From: Simmondsia chinensis | Taxonomy: Eukaryota > Streptophyta > Magnoliopsida > Caryophyllales > Simmondsiaceae | Direction of reading: 5' to 3' | Length of the DNA: 64,000 nucleotides | NCBI GenBank assembly: GCA_018398585.1 | Contig: JAGTTD010000010.1 | Span: forward strand, 22,143,739 to 22,207,738 | Part shown: in pieces, positions 1 to 11,045 of the stretch | How positions within the stretch are numbered: the first letter of the stretch is position 1 | Layout: each line of letters starts with the position of its first letter | The notes under the pieces: model-generated | Seen by the model: only the letters and a program-made list of their open reading frames with translations | Database searches by the model: none | What the model was told of the DNA's origin: nothing | Translations under genes and position numbers: made by a program

Positions 1-367
1 CAATAGAAAGACATACTATTTCCCATAGTTTAGATCATTAGTCTTATAAATTCTATCGCACATTTTGATCCACTTTAAAAATAATTAAAATAATTTTGAG
101 ATCTTATTACCAAGCTTTTTGGAAAAATTTTCTACCTTCCTTAGCTCGTTTACTTTGACTAGACTTGAACAACTCGAGAATCAATTGTCTCTGTGCTCTA
201 ATTGCAATACATGATTTATTTTAAGGCACTATCTTAGTTAAACCCTGGTGTTTAAGTTTACTAGTTAGCATGACTATTTTACCTTTCGTTCTAATTAAAA
301 GATGCTCAAATTTGAATGGATTGTATAATTGATTTTGAAGAGTTAAGTCTAAGCAAAAGCAAAATAT

Positions 368-680
368 GAGGGCATCTCAGTTGGTGACATTTCTTACCCA
401 TGCGTCCATCGTCCAGGGGTTAGGAGTTTGATTCTCGCTAAAGATATACTCATTATGAAACACTACAAATGTTGAGCTCAAACCCATCATGAGGGCGTCC
501 CAGTTGATGAAATCTCCTACCCATGCAATCATCACTCAGGGGTCAAGAGTTCGATTCTCGGTAAAGATATAATCATGCGGTCATTATGAAGGCATCTCAG
601 TTGGTGGCGTTTCCTAACCATGCAGCCATCTCCAGGGGTCGGAAATTTGATTCTCGCTGAAGATATAGTCATGACTTACC
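368..680 (+). repeat. Three tandem tRNA-like units in the Athila 3' region
   Basis: Three units start near 368, 491 and 588. Each opens with GRGGGCRTCTCAGTTGGTG, resembling a tRNA D-arm/A box (TCAGTTGGTRG). About 45 bases later comes GGGGTYRGRARTTYGATTCTCG, resembling a T-arm/B box (GTTCGATTC). The units are about 70-120 bp long including AT-rich spacers. The stems are degenerate and no acceptor stem or anticodon arm is convincing, so these are not tRNA genes. The same triplet recurs at 14749-15055. Confidence 0.55.
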
Positions 681-1039
681 TGTTCATGAGGATTATAAAT
701 AAAAAAGAAAATAAAAAAAAGAAGAAACAGGAAGAGAAAATTTTGTGAATAATTTTTTGTCTTGGGCATACCTAAGAAATCTTGTTGTGAGTGGCATGAT
801 TTTTGTCATCTATTCAGCTTGAATGTCTTGAGGTTAGAAAGAACGGATAAACTTAATTTGCTTAGCCAACTTTGAATTCATTTACCTAGGCGATTAATGG
901 GTTTTTCCTGAGAAAGAATGTTTATCTTTAGAACCCTAAAGCTTTGAAACTTGGTCATTCTTTTCCAATAGAAGCGTACTTGCTTTAAATTTTGCTAAAA
1001 TTTTTAAAAAACATGGGATTCTATGCTTTCATGTTTAGC

Positions 1040-1075
1040 CTTGCTCGAGGATGAGCAAGATTTTAGTTTGGGGGT
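1040..1075 (+). other. Hairpin and polypurine tract before Athila LTR
   Basis: CTTGCTC (1040-1046) pairs perfectly with GAGCAAG (1053-1059) around the loop GAGGAT. GTTTGGGGGT follows at 1066-1075 and the LTR starts at 1080. The tract would be the plus-strand primer of the Athila-like element. The equivalent hairpin at 15424-15443 has the same stem but loop GTAGAT. Confidence 0.6.
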
Positions 1076-1396
1076 ATTTTGATAATTTCAATTTGGTATA
1101 CTATTATTCGTATCATTGAAATTCAATTACTAACCATTTTACATCTAATTTTTATTGTTTTTGCTCTTTTTTGCTACTGTTGTTATTTTCTTTCAAACAC
1201 ACTCATTTTATGCTAATTCGTGCTTGGTTTTATCATCAACATATGAAAATGGAAGCAAGATACATAAAATAAAAGCAAAGAGTTGAAGAAAAAACACAAC
1301 AAACCTCACGGCTAAGGCAAGTAGGGAAAAAAAAAAAAGAACAACTTTTTGCAAATTCAAATTTTGGGCGGCACTTTGAGCAAATTAGGAGGAAGT

Positions 1397-1735
1397 TGTT
1401 ATGCTTGTGATTGAATCATAAGCATAAGCTAAGTGAATTGAAGATAGTTGAGAGTATGAGATGAGGAAGAAGTGAGATTAGATGTGGAATTAGGGAAGAG
1501 TTAGATGAGAGAGAGAAATATCTCATAAGAGATGTGTAAATTTTTTTTGAATGCCTTTCAATTACAAAGACCAAGCTACTTAAGGAATCAAGAATCAAAG
1601 AGTTAAGGCCTAAGGCACGGCTAACAGCTTTTGCCACTCACAATTCAAATGCACAAAATTGGTGCCAAAACAACTAACTAACTAACAAGCCTTATTACAA
1701 CAAAAAATGAACTAATTTCAACACAAAACATAAAA
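1397..1735 (-). repeat. 3' LTR of element A
   Basis: It starts TGTTATGCTTGTG on the plus strand and is homologous to 6833-7188. The end that should read CATAACA is mutated to CATAAAA. It lies next to the polypurine tract AAGGGAGGGGAA (minus strand, 1736-1748). Confidence 0.88.
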
Positions 1736-1773
1736 ATTCCCCTCCCTTAACATCATTCTTGTCCTCAAGAATG
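1736..1773 (-). other. Element A polypurine tract and AGGA hairpin
   Basis: On the minus strand CATTCTTG pairs perfectly with CAAGAATG around AGGA (1754-1773), and the purine tract AAGGGAGGGGAAT (1736-1748) follows. The pol stop codon TGA lies at the stem-loop junction, so the hairpin overlaps the last pol codons. Confidence 0.75.
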
Positions 1774-3360
1774 AAAAGAAGGAAATTGGATTAATAAGAA
1801 GCTTCGGTCTTCCCAAGTGCTGAAGGTCTCATCCAAAATGCTCCAAGTTACCAGCACCTCGGGCTTGCGTTTAGTATCATCCAGCAGAAACCTTGTATCT
1901 AGCACAGTTATAGGTTGCAGCTTCAAAGACCCACTGGAACCAACCTCCGGGGGTGTTGTAGATGGACTTTGGCCATCTTTAACCAACTTTTTAAGAAGTG
2001 AAACATGAAAAACAGGATGTATGTATGAGTTAGGTGGAAGTTCAAGCTTGTATTCCACTTTGCCTATCCTCTCTAAGACTTTGTATGGGCCAAAGAACCT
2101 TACACAAAGCTTCGCATTGCTTGTCACAGCAGCAATAGATTGTCTGTATGGTTGTAATTTTAGGTAAACCAAATCCCCAACATCAAAGTTTCTATCTATG
2201 CTCTTCCAGTCTGCATAAAACTTCATCCTGGCTTGGGATTGCTGAAGGTTATCCTTCAGCCGCTGCATCAGATGTTTGCTCTGCTGCACTAATTCTGTGA
2301 CTTCAGTTACATGAGAAACAAGGCCTTGCAACACAAAAGGAGATGGAGGTTCATATCCATACAAGGCTTTGAATGAAGTAGTTCCAAGAGAAGCATGGAA
2401 GTGAGTATTGCACCAATACTCAGCCAATGACAGCCACTTTCCCCACACCTTTGGATGGTTAAACACCATACTTCTAAGATATTGTTTAATACATTGATTA
2501 ACCCTTTCAATTTGTCCATCGGTTTGTGGGTGATAAGATGAACTAAGGGCTAAGGAAGTTCCAAGCAAACTGAACAACTCTTTCCAAAAATAGCTAGTGA
2601 ATAGCTTGTCCCTTTCAGAGATTATAGATCAAGGCAGCCCATGGAGCTTATATATGTTGTTAAGGAACACACGAGCTAATTTCTCAATAGTTACAGGATG
2701 AGCCAAGGCAATGAAATGGCTGAACTTGGTGAACCGATCAACAACAACCCAGATCACCTCTTTCCCCTTTGATTTTGGCAGCCTTTCAAAGAAATCCATG
2801 CTGATGTTTTGCCATACACCATCTGGAACAAGTAAAGGTTGAAGGAGACCCTGATATCTACGATCCTCAAGCTTAGTTTTCTGACATACTTCACAACATT
2901 GCACAAATTCCGACACGGCCTTCTTCATTCCTGGCCAACTGAAATGAGATTTGATTCTTTGGTAGGTCCCTTCAACTCTAGAGTGGCCTCCCCAAGAAGA
3001 ATCATGTGAAACCTTGATAATCTGGTGTCTGAGGCCAGTAATGTTACCAATGTGCAACTTTCCTTTAATTCTGATGATGCCTTGAGTCACAGAAATATTA
3101 GCTTCTGAATCTGCACCCAATACTGCATCTGAAGCAATGTTTGCTGTCCTGACAATGCTAGCAGCTGCTATACATTCTTGTGCAAAAAGATCTCCCTCAT
3201 AGGACTGATGAACCTCTTCCACCCACACAGGTGTGACCATTGAAAGACCCCCACACGAGCCCTGCTCACAGTCCTCCAACCTGCATGACAGAGCATCTGC
3301 CGCCACATTTTCCTTCCCTTTCTTGTACTCGATATCATTATCAAGGCCTAACATCTTCAG
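1765..3360 (-). pseudogene. Element A integrase with chromodomain-like C terminus
   Basis: Two open segments (3354-2629 and 2577-1765) make up the integrase. The N-terminal zinc domain shows HDSSWGGH and CEVCQ, that is HHCC. The core shows SMDFFE with the first catalytic Asp, and HPQTDGQIERVNQ with the catalytic Glu. Between the segments the second catalytic site reads SERD where relatives have SDRD, and a stop codon follows HGLP. The C terminus has HPVFHVSLLKK and then a chromodomain-like block EVLVTWSILDETFSTWED, ending QFPSFHS and stop. This domain normally guides insertion to modified histones. The break and the lost Asp make it non-functional. Confidence 0.88.
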
Positions 3361-4678
3361 TAATCCTTTCCTCTGAATTCTTGTAGCAATTTTCTATTCT
3401 AAGAGATGCTTTAAGCTTTGGTGATCAGTCTTGATTGTGAAATGATGCCCATCCAAATAATGTCTCTATTTTTCAACTGCAAGCAAGATAGCAAGATACT
3501 CTTTTTCATATGTAGATAAGGCTTGATGTTTGGGACTTAATGCTTGGCTGAGATAAGTTATCGGTCTTCCCCTCTGAGATAGAACTGCACCAATTCCATT
3601 CCCACAAGCATCAGTTTCTAAAACAAATGCTAAAGAGAAATCCGGCATTGCCGACACTGGAGCTTGACACATTGTAGTCTTCAGGGTATCAAAAGCCAAC
3701 TGAGCTTCATCAGTCCATCTAAAAGCATTTTTCTTCAATAGATCGATTAGAGGCTTGGCTATAGCCCCATACTTGGCTACAAACTTGCGGTAGTAATCTG
3801 TCAGACCCAAAAATACCCTTAACTATTTTAGAGTAACCGGAATTGGCCACTCCCTCCTAGCTTGAACCTTTGAAGGATCAGTTGAGACACCATCATAAGA
3901 TATCACATGGCCCAAGTATTCTAAGTGTGACTGAGCAAAAGAACACTTAGCCAATTTTGCATACAACTTGTGCTTGCGCATGGTCATGGACACCTCTCAC
4001 AAATGTTTCAAAGGGTCCTAAAATGATGAGCTGTAAACAAGAATGTCATCGAAGAAAACCAACACAAATTTCCTTAAGAATGGCTTGAACACATCATTCA
4101 TGAGAGCTTGGAAAGTAGCTGGTGCATTGGTCAATCCAAATGGCATTACCACAAACTCGAAATGCACATGGTGTGTTCTGAATGCAGTCTTATATATGTC
4201 TTGCTCCAACACTCTGATTTGGTGATACCCTTGTCCCAAATCTAGCTTGGTGAAGATATGTGCTTCATACAACTCATCAAGCATATCATCTATGACTGGT
4301 ATGGGAAACTTATCTTTTACTGTCATCGAATTGAGCAGCCTATAATCAATACACATTCTTGCTGTGCCATCTTTCTTCTTAACAAGGATGACTGAAGAGG
4401 CAAAAGGGCTATTGCTTGGCCTTATGAAGCTTGTCTTGAGCAATTCATATACTTGCTTCTCAATCTTAGTCTTTTGAGCATGTGGGTACTTGTATGGTCT
4501 GAGCTTCACTGGTTCAGCATTAGTTTTGTGGGGGAATGGCATGATCAAGACTTCTTTTGGGGGGAAGTTGCTTGGGTTGTACCAACAAATCCTCAAAGTC
4601 TTCAATCATGCCTTGCACTTCAGGATGGGAGACCTTCACTACATCCGTATGGGATATGGCAAACAATTGCCCAACCCA
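3361..4678 (-). pseudogene. Element A reverse transcriptase and RNase H
   Basis: The reverse transcriptase runs from [13 protein letters not shown] through [28 protein letters not shown] and [13 protein letters not shown] to the catalytic FFDDILVYS, which is intact (4605-4018). The RNase H part has [24 protein letters not shown] and TDHQSLKHL, carrying the expected acidic residues (3810-3400). Stops occur after YSSSF, within VTLK-LRVFLG and after LAVEK, so the frame is interrupted several times. The segments line up without large deletions. The enzyme would copy the element RNA into DNA in cytoplasmic particles. Confidence 0.9.
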
Positions 4679-5240
4679 TTAATAAGCACTCTTTCTGAGT
4701 CCTTTCTCCAACTTCTTTCCTTTAACCATTTTCAATTGTCCCTCATCATCCACACCTTGCAATGACACCTTAGAGCCTTGAATGTCAAAAGAAACTATTA
4801 GCTCAGCAAAATCGAATAATAATGGGTTATATGACCTCATCCAATCAACTCCAAGCACCATATCGCATCCACCTAATGGAAATATCCTAAAGTCATAGCC
4901 AAACTTGCGATCTTGCAAAGACCATTGAAATCCTTGACGCTTATTCTAAGTAGTCACAGAATTTCTATCGGCTACTGTCACTGCAAGAGGATGAGTTTTA
5001 ATCACTTCGTGGCCCGCCTTCTTAACCATTTTTGGATCAATGAAGCTGTGTGTACTTCCACTATCAATGAGAATGATAATAGACTTCTTTCTAGCCTTGC
5101 CTCTAATCCGGATTGTGTTATGCGCACCATTACTAGTCAAGGCCTTGACTAAAATGGCAACTTCATCATTTCCATGCTCTTCCAACACTTCTGGATCTAA
5201 ATCATCACTATCAACATCAGGTTTCTCCTCCTCTAATTGT
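4679..5240 (-). pseudogene. Element A aspartic protease
   Basis: The catalytic motif is LIDSGSTHSFID, with intact Asp, near 5040-5075 at the end of the gag frame. It continues into FPLGGCDMVLGVDWM (about 4850-4880), a block shared by all chromoviruses in this window. A stop near 4946 separates the two halves. The protein would cut the Gag-Pol polyprotein. It lies directly behind the gag zinc knuckle in the same reading frame, as usual for this clade. Confidence 0.85.
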
Positions 5241-6726
5241 TCATCAGCACTAAACCCCTTAGCAGTCATAAGGAACTTGGGATTACATTTGTGACCAAAC
5301 TGATAAGGTTGATTGCATTTATAACAGAGCCTTTGAGGCTTCTTCTTCTCTGATCGACCAACATTGGGCCTAGCAGATCCTTTTTGGAACTCGTCACTAC
5401 CTCCACGAACTCTGTTGCTTTCATTTAAAGCCAAAATTGTTGCCTCATACAGTTTAGCCTTAGAATAAGCCATGGACAATGTAGTAGGACCAACTGCTTT
5501 CACGAGGTTCTTAACCTTGGGCTTCAACCCACTAATAAAACTTGACACATAGTAAGACTCAGTGGCATGGGAATTTTCAGCTATCATACTAGCTCTAAGG
5601 TTTTCAAACCTTGTCATGTATTCCCTTACTGAAGTCTCTTGTCTCACTTTATTGAACATATCAACAATATCACTAGAATCATCATTACCATATCGTTCAC
5701 ACAATTCTTTCACAAATTTAGCCCAAGTGAGAGTAGGATTGCTTTTTAACAAACTATAAAACCACATCTCGTGGTCTCCAAGGAGGTAAACAGTAGCAAT
5801 TTGGACCTTTTTCAGCCTCCTCAATGTGGTAAAAATGGAAGTAACGATCACATCTCCTCAACCAAGAATGAGGCTGCTTGCCATCGAAGGAATCGATCTG
5901 TACCCTTGGTTGTCTATAACTACTGCCTCTGCTATTGGATGAAATATCATTACTGCCAGATCGTTGCTGAATCCACTGATCCGGAGGTCGATCAAATTTC
6001 TCTTCAACCAGACTTGCAGACCTGTGACTGTCAGGGAGTTCAAGAGGTCGAGTGGCCTGTGTTGCATTCAAGTTTGAAGGTCTGGATTGATTTCAATCTA
6101 ACGACTGATCATGTCTAGCATATGCTTCATTCTCTGGACCCTGAGTCTGAGTTCTCACTTCAGCTACTGTAGGCATCACCTGAGGTCTTTCACTAACAGC
6201 TGCAGTTCCAACAGAAACATGAGATTGCACCAGTACTGGAGGTCTCATTTGTTGATTTATAGGTAATGAGCTAGCTCGTAGCAGAGGTTCAGGAACTAAA
6301 GGCATAGTTTTCCTATTGAGTTGATTTTGAATTTCAGCAAGCTTTTCATTAAACAGTTGCGCCTGTTGGTCAATTCGTTCAGTGATAGTTTCCTCCAATT
6401 GCTGCCTTTGTTGCTTAATCTGATCCACAATCCTATCATCGACTCGCTGAGAATGTAAATTAAACCTCTCAATGAAATCCTGCTCCTGTTCCTTTAACAT
6501 AAGGTGTACTCGGACATCATTTCTTTGCTCAGTTTCTAACAAGGACTGATTTGCCGCTTGCTGACAATTGTGCACTCAAGCCATCTATATTGCTTGCTTG
6601 TGGTGCATTTTCAGAATTACCTCCAACCACCTCTGCATAAGAAGGATTTGTCGCTGCTCGAGCAGCTGCAGCTCTTGTGGTAACTCCACTAGTCAATGCC
6701 ATTGCATTCGAGTCCATTTTTATCAA
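5241..6726 (-). pseudogene. Element A gag (capsid and nucleocapsid)
   Basis: The N-terminal part begins at 6726 or at the next Met, with TTRAAAARAATNPSYAEVV. A Gln/Glu-rich coiled-coil stretch follows (6575-6093), then the capsid block PFDG-like DSFDGKQPHSWLRRCDRY (about 5900), YGNDDSSDIVDMFNK and SSFISGLKPKVKNLV. A zinc knuckle, CYKCNQPYQFGHKC, lies near 5300. Frameshifts near 6550, 6090 and 5800 break the frame. Gag would form the particle shell and bind the element RNA. Confidence 0.85.
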
Positions 6727-6815
6727 TCCCTTTTTTTTTTATGTCAATTTACAAGAACTACCGAAATGATCAACAGAATTCCTGATCGAGTTCGTAGCTG
6801 AATTGGAAGCCAAAC

Positions 6816-6832
6816 CTGTCTCTGATACCAAT
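6816..6832 (-). other. Element A primer-binding site (initiator tRNA-Met)
   Basis: The minus strand reads ATTGGTATCAGAGACAGG directly inside the 5' LTR. TGGTATCAGAGC is the standard plant site complementary to the 3' end of initiator tRNA-Met. Confidence 0.85.
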
Positions 6833-7188
6833 TGTTATGCTTGTGATTGAATCATAAGCATAAGCTAAGTGAATTGAACATAGTTGAGAGTATGAGACGA
6901 GGAAGAAGTGAGATTAGATGAGGAATTAGAGAAGAGTTATATGAGAGACAGAAATACCTCATACGATATGTGTAAATTTTTATTGAATGCCTTTCAATTA
7001 CAAAGACCAAGCTACTTAAGGAATTAAGAATCAAGGAGTTAAGGCCTAAGGCACGGCTAACAGCTTTTGCCGCCAAAGGACTTAACCCACAATTTGAGTA
7101 CACAAAATTGGCGCCAAAACATCTAACAAGCTACTAACAAGCCTTATTACGACAAAAAAATGAACTAACTTCGGAACAAAACATAACA
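6833..7188 (-). repeat. 5' LTR of element A
   Basis: Homologous to 1397-1735, with ends TGTTATG and CATAACA that are inverted copies of one another. It is followed by GAAGC, the partner of the target duplication GAAGT at 1392-1396. Confidence 0.88.
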
Positions 7189-8289
7189 GAAGCAAGATTA
7201 AATGCATAAAAAATTCGAACAACTTGCATCAAGAAGCAGGTTTGGGCGGCAAATGAAGGGAAAAAAAATGAAAAAAACAAGCCAAATAAAAACGTTTGAA
7301 GAAGTGTTGGCAAACTTAGCAAATGAATATGAAGTTGTGTAATTTTTTTATTCCAAGTTTTCCCAACCTCACATATTACGTATAGGGTTGTTGGGAGAGT
7401 CTTTGATCATCATTCAAGCATTCAAAAATCAATCAAATGTAGAGAAAAATAGAGAAAATTAGGATGGAAGAGGAAGGGAGAGAAAAGAAAAAGTTTGGCT
7501 CATAATTTTTCAATTTCAAGTTATTTTCCATCCTTTTCGTCTTTCTTGGATTTTCTTTGAGTTTTTTTTTTAAATATTATGTATACTGTGAACTAATTTT
7601 GACTTTCCAAGGCTGCAATAGAGCATAAGTTGTAATATACGCTCTTTTCTAAGTCAACATATTCAAATTTTGTTTATTGTGTTGTTTTATCATTTATTAT
7701 TGTTCGTCATGAGTTTTGAATGCTTGATCACTATTCAAAGCCTATAATGATTCATAATAAGCCCAAGAGGAGGTTTATGATCATTGGTAAAGTGATAAAC
7801 ACCACAAATTGCGCGAATGTTTGAGATAGATTGACCCAATTGGTGTGGTCTTAAGTGAAAATCATGAATCCTCAAAACTCTTTTCTTATTTAAATTCGTG
7901 CAAGAGATTGATGAGTTAATATATAAAAGAATATGCTAAAATATTTGTCGACAGAGAATATTTAGTAAATTGGGATTCTCGACCATGAACATGTAATAAC
8001 AACTTGAATACCGAGAATAGAGAGGCTTATTAATACAACTTGGTGTAATCGGATGCCTTGGATCTTATTAAATCAGAAAAGTTTCAAAAAAATCCGTAAA
8101 CATTTTTTGTTCTTTTCATTTTATTTGTTGCATATTCAAAACTTCAATCTTTGGTCTTTCAAATTGGGCTAAAACTACTAATTTCAGTGGTCACTTAATA
8201 ATCAATCCTTGTGGGAACAGCACTCTACTCACTTTGTATTACTCGATACGACTTAATGCACTTGCTAAGCAATGCACATAAGCATAAAG

Positions 8290-8311
8290 TTTTTAGCGCA
8301 GTTATCGGGGA
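8290..8311 (+). other. Athila-like primer-binding site (degenerate)
   Basis: TTTTTAGCGCAGTTATCGGG lies just after the LTR end. It resembles the TTTTTGGCGCCGTTGCCGGGG consensus common after Athila-group LTRs, with a few changes. It sets the element orientation as plus. Confidence 0.65.
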
Positions 8312-8960
8312 TTGCTTTTATTTGAGTGATATTGATACAATCTAGTCATAGTACTAATTTCATGTTGTTTTGTTAAAACATCTAAATTTTGTTGACATTT
8401 GAGGTAGAATATTTTATTTCATTCATTAACTTTTTTTAATTTGCATAGTTCCTTTTTTTTTTTTTTTAATTTGTATACAATATCCCCAATAAAAAGTGGA
8501 TTTTCTTAACTTTTGCATTAGATTGTTGTGGTTTTAAGTTTTTTGAATAGTTTTATCTTTCTCTTAACTTTTTAAATTCAGCTAGAAAAGTTTTTGAAAG
8601 TTAAAATTGTTATTTTTAAGTTTTTCAAAACATTAGTATTGCTAAACCCCCCCACCCCTTTAAAATTTGTTTTTTGTTAAGTTTTGTACTATATTGTTGT
8701 ATTTTTTTTGTTTTATGATTAATTTTATCTTTCTTTTAACTTTGAAATTCATCTAGATAAGTTTGTAATTTTAAAAGTATCTCAAAACATTAGTATTACT
8801 ACCCCCCTAAAAAAATGGTTTTTGTTAAGTTTGGTGTTATATTGTTGTATTTTTATGCTTTCCCATTATTTTTATATTTCTTTTAACTTTTAAATTTATT
8901 TTTCTTAATTTTTATCCTAAGATTGTAATGAGAAGACATTACTCACTGAGATTCCAAAAT
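8312..8960 (+). repeat. T-rich leader with degenerate tandem repeats
   Basis: Between the PBS and gag lies very T-rich DNA. It holds about three imperfect copies of a ~150-165 bp unit recognisable by TTTTGTTAAGTTT, TTTTATCTTTCTTTTAACTTT and CAAAACATTAGTATT followed by a C-run. No coding sequence is seen. Confidence 0.5.
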
Positions 8961-9980
8961 TTAACACAGAATGTTCCTAGAGGTGATGGCTAGCAACAAC
9001 TACATGCGGCCTCAGTACCATGTTGTACCAAGAAGACCAGTGGGAATTCTTGATGTTCATGCATTCCTGACGTTATCTGCTCAAATCTCACTAATTCAAA
9101 AGCAATTAAATAACATAAGTGTCGAAATTTCTCACACTTAGTTAGATGTGGATTTTGTGCAGGTAACCATATCAGTACGGAGTGCTAAGCCGGGAACACT
9201 TTTTCCTCATTGGATTTTGAATAGGAAAACAACATGTCAAATTATCAACAAGCCCAATTAATTCTTACTCTAACTCTTACAGTCGAGGATGGTTAAACCC
9301 TCCTAACTCTTCTTGGAACACTCACGAAACACCTTTGTCACCCATTCTTCCACCTCAAGAAAAGAAAGATGACTTAGAAGAGTTGTTTGGGATGTTCATG
9401 CATGAAAAGATACTTTTTATTCAAGAAACTAGGGCCAACTTTAGAAACCAAGAAGCCTCCATCCAAAATTTAGAAACTCAAGTAGGGACTATATTAGAGG
9501 AATTTTCTAAGAGATCCAAGGATTCATTGCCTATCGATACCACCATCGACCTGCGGGAACAACCTAATGCCAAAGTATTGAGGGACGGGAACACATTATA
9601 AGAGCCACCTCCACATGACATCACCCTCTTGATCGACTCATCACCACCAATGAGCAAACCTATCTTGACCAACCCACGACCACCAGTGATCGGAATGGAG
9701 TGTTGAGCTTGTCTAACGACATCAGAGGCTTTTGTTGCCAAGGATGACTTAGAAAAAAAGTGCAAAAATGATCGGAAAAGAAAATTCAAGTTGTGGGACA
9801 TTAAGATTAAGGATCCCAGGATTAGAAAAAGGTAGTGGTGGTCGTGTAAAGAAGTGTACGAAGAAGATATACGGAAGAAAATGGTCATCGAGGGTTGATG
9901 GAAGAAATTTCATACTCCTTTAGGATACGGGATAGATCATCGTCAAAAAGTAAAGCTAACTACTATCACTTAAGCACTTC
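8961..9980 (+). pseudogene. Athila-like gag, C-terminal part; pol absent
   Basis: The last part of gag is open at 9335-9601 (88 residues), with LEELFGMFMHEK and EASIQNLETQVGTI. These match the helical C-terminal region of Athila Gag (EEALKNQE...LETQLGQIA pattern). Upstream, SYSNSYSRGWLNPPNSSW (about 9255-9315) is the counterpart of the conserved PYSNTYNPGWRNHPNFSW. After 9601 a short acidic/proline stretch is broken by stops. I see no protease, reverse transcriptase or integrase before the post-pol motif at 13986, so pol is deleted and the element could not move by itself. Confidence 0.7.
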
Positions 9981-10323
9981 TGTTATGACCGAGATCAACT
10001 TAAGTCATAACTAGAGGATAGTAGAATTTCAGATAAGGAAGAAGGGAAGGGGATGAGAATAAGAAGAATATCTAGAAAGTTTCTAGATGAAAGGGAGAAA
10101 AGGATTAATTTGATTTCATTCATTGATAATTCTCATTACAAGCTAAGTATCATGTTTATACTAAATGAGCATAGCTAAAACGTTCAAAGAGCAAATACAC
10201 AACTTATGCGTTTTCCCGCCAAAAAGTAGCTAACATAACCACAAGACCCTTGTTTGAATTACAATATGAAAATTACATCAAGGTTCATAATGATCTATAT
10301 AAGAATCCACCACAGTCATGAGA
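9981..10323 (-). repeat. 3' LTR of element F
   Basis: Starts TGTTATGACCGAGATC on the plus strand and ends ..CAGTCATGAGA. It is homologous to 13634-13985. On the minus strand a purine tract GAGGGGAG precedes it. Confidence 0.85.
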
Positions 10324-10359
10324 ATACTCCCCTCTTTAGAGATTCTTGTCCTTAAGAAT
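10324..10359 (-). other. Element F polypurine tract and hairpin
   Basis: On the minus strand ATTCTT pairs with AAGAAT around AAGGAC (10342-10359), and the purine run AGAGGGGAGTATT follows to the LTR. It is the F version of the hairpin found before the tract in all elements here. Confidence 0.65.
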
Positions 10360-10592
10360 TGTAGTAAAGAGCAGTGACTTGAAACCTTCTTATTGATGCA
10401 GAAAGTTGCTGTTGAACAGAACTCATAATTCCAATATCATGTTACCTTCCTCTTGCCAAACATTGCCAAAGTATATAAGAACCTCGCATTGCTGTGCACC
10501 AGCTAAACACCATTCGGTAGCCTTGAGATGCTTAACACTGGTGTAGATGATGTAGCTTAAAGAATGCCATCAGGTGGCCTACCATTGTAATA

Positions 10593-11045
10593 TCACAACA
10601 ACCACACTCTAGTACAACCCAAGAACACTACTCTGCAGCTAAGGAGCACTAATGGCAAAGAGTATTGCAACAGCAACCCAAAAACCGCAGCTTTCATTGC
10701 TCTCTGCATACCAGATTTGGCTTTGGATTTCAAGAGCATCACAATTTCCTTGGCTCCAACTTCCTTTCCCTCTAAATCAGGAAGATCTTCATGTTTATTC
10801 ACTACCACCCATGTCTCTTGCCAAGGTATTAGTGAATTGCTCAAGAGCCACTTGAGAAACCAAGCTTTCAGATTTTCTCGAGTGACCATTTCTTTAAGCA
10901 TCACCAATGGTAGTTCCTCAGCTTCACAGTGAATTGGAGTGGTATTTGCTGCAACTAACCCTCCATGTGCTACTGCTACCAAAACTTTAGGTGGAGTGAG
11001 AGGTGAAATTGTTTGAACCTCACTGATTTCATCAGATTCAGTCAT
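10593..11045 (-). CDS. Element F downstream ORF, unknown function
   Basis: This is a 150-residue open frame near the 3' end of the element. I do not recognise a family. It starts with an acidic region, has ENLKAWFLKWLL and QETWVVVNKHEDLPDLEGKE in the middle, and a hydrophobic C terminus (AAVFGLLLQYSLPLVLLSC). Element G has a loosely similar piece at 54075-54190 (KNLKFLCWKL, NMNDFHW), which hints that both descend from one coding region. It may instead be a chance opening in decayed DNA. Confidence 0.3.
   Translation of the reverse strand: MTESDEISEVQTISPLTPPKVLVAVAHGGLVAANTTPIHCEAEELPLVMLKEMVTRENLKAWFLKWLLSNSLIPWQETWVVVNKHEDLPDLEGKEVGAKEIVMLLKSKAKSGMQRAMKAAVFGLLLQYSLPLVLLSCRVVFLGCTRVWLL

Larger units (their letters stand above)
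1..1079 (+). mobile_element. Athila-like Ty3/gypsy, 3' internal end (element continues left of window)
   Basis: This stretch is colinear with 14380-15463, which lies in front of the second LTR, and it ends in a polypurine-like run followed by an LTR starting TGATAA. It therefore is the non-coding 3' end of another Athila-like internal region whose body lies outside the window. It contains three tRNA-like units (368-680) and a CTTGCTC/GAGCAAG hairpin before the polypurine tract. No coding sequence is visible. The Athila name is by analogy with the gag and motifs at 8.3-14 kb. Confidence 0.7.
1397..7188 (-). mobile_element. Element A: Reina-like chromovirus (Ty3/gypsy), nearly full length, inactive
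   Basis: Two LTRs (1397-1735 and 6833-7188) flank gag, protease, reverse transcriptase, RNase H, integrase and a chromodomain-like C terminus, all on the minus strand. The flanks carry a 5-bp target duplication with one mismatch, GAAGT (1392-1396) and GAAGC (7189-7193). The LTR ends are TGTTATG and CATAACA, the latter mutated to CATAAAA in the 3' LTR. The PBS inside the 5' LTR matches initiator tRNA-Met. Several stops and frameshifts break gag-pol, so it is a fossil. Domain order and short LTRs suggest the Reina clade; Galadriel is the main alternative. Confidence 0.9.
1080..8284 (+). repeat. Athila-like LTR (left copy), split by element A
   Basis: Parts 1080-1396 and 7189-8284 together match the uninterrupted LTR at 15464-16757, for example TATTACTCGATACG before the 3' end. 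The LTR begins TGATAATTTC after the polypurine tract and ends in CACATAAGCA just before a PBS-like sequence. Without element A it is about 1.4 kb. The bases at 1252-1396 and those after 7189 both start GAAGCAAGAT and end near GGGCGGCA, which suggests a local tandem duplication inside this LTR before A inserted. Confidence 0.65.

Noticed and set aside
368..680. Functional tRNA genes
   Set aside because: A- and B-box-like sequence is present, but acceptor and anticodon stems do not form and no terminator T-run follows at the right distance.
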